Source: Paenibacillus sp. ACRRY
Lineage (GTDB): Bacteria > Bacillota > Bacilli > Paenibacillales > Paenibacillaceae
Assembly: GCF_022346995.1 (NCBI RefSeq)
Contig: NZ_JAKRNM010000005.1
Coordinates: 310,001 to 374,000, forward strand
Reading direction: 5' to 3'
DNA length: 64,000 nt
Shown: piece by piece, positions 60,032 through 64,000 of the stretch
Position numbering within the stretch: position 1 is the first letter of the stretch
Layout of the letters: every line of letters begins with the position of its first letter
Notes under the pieces: generated by a model
What the model saw: only the letters and a program-made list of their open reading frames with translations
Told to the model about the DNA's origin: nothing
Databases searched by the model: none
Program-made: the position numbers and the translations under genes

Positions 60032-60162
60032 TAATATATCATGCCTCTTTTTATTTTGCAACCCAAAACAATATGAAAAAATATGCACATCAATTCAATT
60101 CCTTCGTAATCATGCTATGCAGTAGGATGTCCTGTTATAGACAGAAATATTGAGATTATATT

Positions 60163-60181
60163 GTAAATGAGAATGGTTATC
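60163..60181 (+). promoter_or_regulatory. Fur-box-like sequence without an obvious gene
   Basis: GTAAATGAGAATGGTTATC matches the Fur consensus at 14 of 19 positions. Only a 28-codon frame (ATG about 60214) follows on the + strand before the convergent gene. It may be a relic of a lost iron gene. Nothing else is seen between 60032 and 60331. Confidence 0.35.
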
Positions 60182-60331
60182 AACTATAATAGGTGAAGAA
60201 CTTGAGTTAAATTCATGTTTCAAACAGCGAGATATGGAAGCATATCCCGGCTGTACAGAAGGGCAATATTTATTTTTATGGGTGAACGTCATGCTCAATA
60301 ATCAGAAGTAGAATACAGCCAGATTTAACAT

Positions 60332-61069
60332 TCATTCTCTGCCGACATGAGGAATCAGTGAACTCACTGTCTTGTATCGCATGGTACGGATCTGCTTCAG
60401 CTGGTTCATATTATCATCGAAGCTGATTTGGGCAGCCTGGGCCAGACCTTGGGCAAAATCCTTTTTATACATAAAGGGAGCCTCGGGGTACAGCGCAATA
60501 ATATGCAGCTGATTCCATAGCGGATAGTCCGGGTGGTGAAGCCACACTTCTTCTGTCTCCAGCGCATAGAAGCTGTGGCACCATTTTCGTTCACTCAAAA
60601 TGAAGTTCATCGCAGGCCCATTACGCTGGATCATAATTTTGCGGAATGCATCCAGTTGATCCAACTGAACATCGACATGCTCCACAACCTGCAGCGGCTT
60701 AAGCCAGCGTCTGCGGGTTTGTTGCGTCTGAATGGGATAGTTGCTGTTAGGTGTGCTAATGAGCAGTTCCTGTCGCACAGGGATAGCTTCCGGAAAGGGC
60801 TGCTGCTGATTCAGTTCTTGCATGAAGGCTGCTGCCTGATCCTTATTCGTGAGCTCAATAACGTGCAACATATTCCAGGATGGAAAATCACCATGTTTCT
60901 CGGTCGTAAACTTATGAGTGTAAATGTTATAAGCATTGATGGATATGCCTATCTTGAGCTCATAAGCAGGAATGATATGAGTACGCAGGTGATTGTGATA
61001 ATCGTGGAGCTTAGGTTTCGGGATATGATAACTGAGTGCAATGTAATAGATATGGTCGTGTGATTTCAT
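60332..61069 (-). CDS. unrecognised protein with two tandem ferredoxin-like halves
   Basis: 245 residues, ATG behind AAGGAG. The two halves look alike: HIYYIALSYHIPKPKLHDYHNHL with PSWNMLHVIEL in the first (about 1-110), and PLQVVEHVDVQLDQLDAFRKIM with PLWNQLHIIALYP in the second (about 120-235). A beta strand, a helix and a W-N-x-L-H pattern repeat, as in dimeric alpha/beta-barrel (EthD/NIPSNAP-like) proteins fused in tandem. No name or catalytic residue set is recognised. It is divergent from an AraC gene that may control it. Confidence 0.7.
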   Translation of the reverse strand: MKSHDHIYYIALSYHIPKPKLHDYHNHLRTHIIPAYELKIGISINAYNIYTHKFTTEKHGDFPSWNMLHVIELTNKDQAAAFMQELNQQQPFPEAIPVRQELLISTPNSNYPIQTQQTRRRWLKPLQVVEHVDVQLDQLDAFRKIMIQRNGPAMNFILSERKWCHSFYALETEEVWLHHPDYPLWNQLHIIALYPEAPFMYKKDFAQGLAQAAQISFDDNMNQLKQIRTMRYKTVSSLIPHVGRE

Positions 61070-61202
61070 GTGTGAATGCTCCTTATAGTGTGGAAGTCAA
61101 TAAAGTGCTTGTTATTGGATACGGATAGTTACAGATTACACGTATGCATACAACCTTGCTGCCTCAATCGGGAGCATGAATATCTGAATTAGGAGGAAGT
61201 AC

Positions 61203-62087
61203 ATGTCAACATTTTATCTGCCAGAGCAGGTTGGAAAAGGAATGTATCAGTCGATGACCCTCGGATCGTACGCCACCTGGTCCTTCTGCGACATGACTCC
61301 CTGCAGGGATATCATCGTGGACGAGCAGGATGAAACGAGAGGATTGGTGCTTGCATTCAACTTGTCAGGGCAGCAGCAGTGGAGGAATCGCGATACGGGG
61401 CGTCGTCATGTGTTTCTTGAAAACAGTTTTGGAGTGTTTGACGCCGGACCTTTTGCTGCGTCTAATGTGTTTGAGAAGGGGCAGCGGGTTGTGCAAATGG
61501 GACTACATATCCATCCCGGCCGGTACGATCCCCTGCTGGAGGCGATACGTAAGACAGGTGCCATCAGCAAATTCAATGATCTATCTCCACATGCGGGAAT
61601 GGATATGCCTACTTTGGCTCGTCACGTGATTCAAGAGATGTTGGAGTGCAAATATATGGACGAGATTCGTGAGTATTATCTGGAAGGCAAGCTGACAGAG
61701 CTGCTTGCCATTGTGGCAGGAGAACTAACGGGAAGAGACCAGACTGCTCTCCAAACTGTTAAGCTCAGTGAAACGGATCGTGCAGGACTCGCGACAGTCA
61801 AACGTATACTGGATGAAAATTATGCCGAATCTCCTACAATTCCGGATCTGGTGCGACCCGCCATGATGAATGAACACAAGTTGAAGCGTGCGTTCAAGCA
61901 GCAGTTCGGAATTTCCATTCATGCCTACATCATTCAAAAGCGAATGGAGAAAGCGTATGAGCTGCTTCATAGCGGCAAGGTCAATGTTACCGAGGCAGCC
62001 CAGCGGGTTGGCTACGTCAACAGCAGTTATTTTATCAGCCGATTCCGTCAGATGTATGGCTATAACCCAGGCATACTCAAAAAGTAG
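61203..62087 (+). CDS. AraC-family transcriptional regulator
   Basis: 294 residues, ATG behind AGGAGGAAG. The C-terminal DNA-binding domain has TIPDLVRPAMMNEHKLKRAFKQQFGISIHAYIIQKRMEKAY and NVTEAAQRVGYVNSSYFISRFRQMYGYNPG. The N-terminal part resembles the sensor of siderophore-type AraC regulators such as PchR (LAFNLSGQQQWRN, FEKGQRVVQMGLHIHP). The divergent tandem-domain gene is the natural target. Confidence 0.88.
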   Translation: MSTFYLPEQVGKGMYQSMTLGSYATWSFCDMTPCRDIIVDEQDETRGLVLAFNLSGQQQWRNRDTGRRHVFLENSFGVFDAGPFAASNVFEKGQRVVQMGLHIHPGRYDPLLEAIRKTGAISKFNDLSPHAGMDMPTLARHVIQEMLECKYMDEIREYYLEGKLTELLAIVAGELTGRDQTALQTVKLSETDRAGLATVKRILDENYAESPTIPDLVRPAMMNEHKLKRAFKQQFGISIHAYIIQKRMEKAYELLHSGKVNVTEAAQRVGYVNSSYFISRFRQMYGYNPGILKK

Positions 62088-62132
62088 AATGAGCTATATT
62101 TTACAAAGACAGATGTTATCCTATATACTTCA

Positions 62133-62150
62133 AGCTATTGATCAATTAAT
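62133..62150. promoter_or_regulatory. TetR operator candidate in front of tetR
   Basis: AGCTATTGATCAATTAAT shares the ATTGATCAAT core of the two operators near 62.75 kb, differing from AGTN...NACT by one base in each arm. It lies 25 bases before the tetR ATG, suggesting autorepression. Confidence 0.55.
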
Positions 62151-62174
62151 TACTACAGTTAGAGGTGAAACGAC

Positions 62175-62696
62175 ATGGCCAAAGATACAACAGCTTCAGT
62201 TAATCGACGGAACGATATTATCTCAGCGGCAATTGATGTATTTGCAGAAATCGGATATTACCGTGCAACGACAGCGCAAGTGGCTGAGAGGGCACAAATT
62301 TCGCAACCGTATATTTTCCGCTTTTTCAAGACGAAAGAAGCCCTGCTCCTGTCTGCACTGGAAGTATCATGGACGCGAGTCATTGATTCATTTCGACAGG
62401 TTGTGGAGACAGCAGCATCCGATCAACTGGAGCGCGAATTGATTGAAGCATACGAGCAGATTCTGGAATCGCACCAAAGTGAAATCCTGCTTCAGATGCA
62501 AGCTCAGACCATTCAGGAAGATGTGATTCGTCAGGCGATGCAGAAAGGCTTTAGTGAAGTGAGAACGATGGTCTTGAATGCTTTTACCCATGCCGGCATT
62601 GCCGAAGCGAAGCAAAGAACGTTGGTTTTCCTGGCCATCGGCATGTTATGCAATGTCTCGATAGCACTGGATATGCCTGAGCTCAAAGAGAGATAG
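62175..62696 (+). CDS. TetR-family repressor
   Basis: 173 residues, ATG behind TAGAGGTG. N-terminal HTH (about 10-57, NDIISAAIDVFAEIGYYRATTAQVAERAQISQPYIFRFFKTKEALL). The remaining helices form the ligand pocket; no motif gives the ligand. Four sites with the ATTGATCAAT-like core flank this gene and the epimerase gene behind it, so both are probably repressed by this protein. Confidence 0.92.
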   Translation: MAKDTTASVNRRNDIISAAIDVFAEIGYYRATTAQVAERAQISQPYIFRFFKTKEALLLSALEVSWTRVIDSFRQVVETAASDQLERELIEAYEQILESHQSEILLQMQAQTIQEDVIRQAMQKGFSEVRTMVLNAFTHAGIAEAKQRTLVFLAIGMLCNVSIALDMPELKER

Positions 62697-62723
62697 GAAG
62701 GGTAAATGCCCTTTTTCAAAACA

Positions 62724-62791
62724 AGTTATTGATCAATCACTAAATATGCGTTATATTGTGTTCAGGAGTTGTGAGTAATTGATCAATAACT
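62724..62791 (+). promoter_or_regulatory. promoter of the epimerase gene bracketed by two TetR operators
   Basis: AGTTATTGATCAATCACT (62724-62741) overlaps the -35 TTGATC (62729-62734). After a 17-base spacer comes -10 TATATT (62752-62757). AGTAATTGATCAATAACT (62774-62791) lies just downstream of the start. Both are AGTNATTGATCAATNACT, a classic repressor layout. Confidence 0.8.
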
Positions 62792-62809
62792 AAATGGGTG
62801 AGAGGATGT

Positions 62810-63769
62810 ATGGAGATGAAAAAGGCGATTGTTATTGGTGCAACGGGCGGAACAGGCTCAGCCATAACACAGGAATTGATTAAGCGGGGGATTGCAACGA
62901 TCGCCTATGGACGTTCACGGCACAAATTGGAACAGCTTGCTGCAGAGCTGGGTTTCCCAGATCATCTTCAGCTCGCTGTGGGCGATGCATTTAACTCGGA
63001 TGAAATAGTTGCTGCTTCCCAGAATACGGATGTGATGTTCCACTGTGCCAACGTACCTTACCATGAGATGGAGAGCAGACTCCTACCACTGGGTGAATCC
63101 GTTATGAAGGCAGCTGAACAGCTTGGTTTGAAAGTCGTGGTCATTGATGGGATCTATCCTTACGGGAGAAGGCAAATGAACGAAGTAACAGAAGAACATC
63201 CGAAGCAGCCACATACTCGAAAAGGAAAAACAAGACTCGCCTACGAGCAGATGTTATTCAGCAGCAGATGGTCCAGAGCCCAAGTCATGATTGTACGTTT
63301 GCCTGATTATTATGGTCCGACAGCGAATGAAGCCTCTTATCTGGGATCAACACTTGAATCCATTGCCAATGGGAAAATGGCTTTTTTCATCGGCAATATG
63401 AAAATACCACGGGAATACATCTATCTGCCTGACGCAGCTGTTATGATAGTGGAGCTGGCAAGCAGGGAGAACACATACAATCAGAACTGGAATATACCCG
63501 GAGCTGGCATTATTGCAGGCAAAGAGATAGTTAGGATCGCACAGAGAGCGGCGGGTATGACGAAACCAGTAATGGCACTCGGGAAAATAGGACTGTCCCT
63601 GATTGGGCTAGGGGTGCCGGTCATGAAGGAAGTCGTAGAGATGCTATATCTAACCAAGGAGCCTCTCGTATTAAGCAGGCAGAAGTATGAACACAATGTT
63701 GGTCCTGTGAAGGCAACGCCATTCGCAGAAGGGATTGCTGAAACGATTGCACAGCTTCAGAAAAAGTGA
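62810..63769 (+). CDS. NAD(P)-dependent epimerase/reductase (extended SDR)
   Basis: 319 residues from the ATG at 62810 (GAGAGG before it). The N-terminal loop AIVIGATGGTGSAITQEL binds NAD(P). FHCANVPYHEME and VVIDGIYPYGRRQMNEV replace the usual substrate signature, and YxxxK appears as YEQML, lacking the Lys. It may therefore be atypical, like NmrA or sugar reductases. Downstream of tetR and bracketed by its operators. Confidence 0.8.
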   Translation: MEMKKAIVIGATGGTGSAITQELIKRGIATIAYGRSRHKLEQLAAELGFPDHLQLAVGDAFNSDEIVAASQNTDVMFHCANVPYHEMESRLLPLGESVMKAAEQLGLKVVVIDGIYPYGRRQMNEVTEEHPKQPHTRKGKTRLAYEQMLFSSRWSRAQVMIVRLPDYYGPTANEASYLGSTLESIANGKMAFFIGNMKIPREYIYLPDAAVMIVELASRENTYNQNWNIPGAGIIAGKEIVRIAQRAAGMTKPVMALGKIGLSLIGLGVPVMKEVVEMLYLTKEPLVLSRQKYEHNVGPVKATPFAEGIAETIAQLQKK

Positions 63770-63788
63770 ATATATTTTTTTAATAATT

Positions 63789-63806
63789 AGTAATTGATTG
63801 ATCACT
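63789..63806. promoter_or_regulatory. third operator-like site downstream of the epimerase
   Basis: AGTAATTGATTGATCACT resembles AGTNATTGATCAATNACT with two mismatches in one arm. It lies between the epimerase stop and its terminator; its role is unclear. Confidence 0.4.
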
Positions 63807-63844
63807 AACATCAAAAAAATGATTACTGCTTATGAATAATAGAC

Positions 63845-63876
63845 AGATCCGGAAGCAATAACCCGGGTCTTTTTTT
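63845..63876 (+). terminator. epimerase gene terminator
   Basis: AGATCCGG / CCGGGTCT (one G-T pair) with a ten-base loop and seven Ts. The remaining 124 bases to the window edge hold no supported gene. Confidence 0.82.
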
Positions 63877-64000
63877 ATATTTCCATGCCATGGTCATGAA
63901 CGATATCATCTAATTTTTCAGTTACGGACAACGTTTTTTCAGGTGTATTTCGTAATGGTCAACAAGCATGTTAGCTATTTTTAGATTGGATGACAATAAA

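Noticed and set aside
60110..60298. 62-codon reverse frame
   Set aside because: No site, no family pattern, and it covers the Fur-like box.
63877..64000. Possible 3' end of a reverse-strand gene at the right edge
   Set aside because: The best frame has a stop shortly upstream and only about 27 codons remain; no ribosome site.

Overview
The window reads as a piece of a Paenibacillus-like chromosome (endospore-forming Bacillota). The evidence is a run of sporulation genes (YheC/YheD ATP-grasp proteins, ytrH-ytrI, ytvI, ytaF, an alpha/beta-type small acid-soluble spore protein), strong Gram-positive ribosome binding sites with frequent GTG and TTG starts, and gene order like the Bacillus subtilis dnaE-accDA-pyk-citZ-icd-mdh-phoPR-polA-mutM-coaE region. 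It is a core-genome backbone as far as about 43 kb, then a more variable part.

1-4 kb: three consecutive reverse-strand YheC/YheD spore-coat ATP-grasp genes (the first runs off the left edge), divergent from yheA. 4.6-8 kb: a small membrane protein, ytoI, then ytpI, ytrI and ytrH on the reverse strand; ytrH has a near-consensus sigma-E promoter. 8-17 kb: dnaE with two unusual insertions, pgpA-like, accDA and a short pyk. 17-23.4 kb: thioesterase, fxsA, ytvI, then the TCA block citZ-icd-mdh. 23.4-27.5 kb: a membrane protein, a GGDEF diguanylate cyclase, a short-chain dehydrogenase and a cupin.

27.5-33.2 kb is a phosphate-control locus: phoR, phoP, a soluble CBS/chemoreceptor-type protein, pstB and phoU. 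Three promoters here carry TTNACA-like repeats at an exact 11-bp period, each ending nine bases before its -10 box, so phoP, the CBS/MCP gene and pstB-phoU look like direct PhoP targets. 33.4-40.4 kb: polA, mutM, ytaF, coaE, a lytic transglycosylase, the SASP gene, nrdR and tRNA-Ala(GGC). 40.5-46 kb: a berberine-bridge FAD oxidase, an ECF sigma/anti-sigma pair, an AraC regulator and a Nudix hydrolase.

46.1-50.4 kb is the most unusual stretch. It is AT-rich and looks like a plasmid-type replicon lodged between chromosomal genes. It holds seven tandem 13-bp repeats, one perfect DnaA box, a winged-helix protein of 404 residues, a candidate small structured RNA running opposite to that gene, a 0.53-kb array of about twelve 24-bp iteron-like repeats, and a 500-residue replication-initiator-like protein. 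I know of no described system with this layout.

50.5-64 kb is accessory metabolism and regulation: an amidase, an acyl-CoA ligase with a 10-bp dyad over its start, a fused double YheC/YheD protein, AraC regulators, a ferredoxin-NADP reductase behind a Fur box, a MarR-nitroreductase-monooxygenase operon, and a TetR-epimerase pair sharing the operator AGTNATTGATCAATNACT.

No insertion sequence, CRISPR array, rRNA or prophage was seen.
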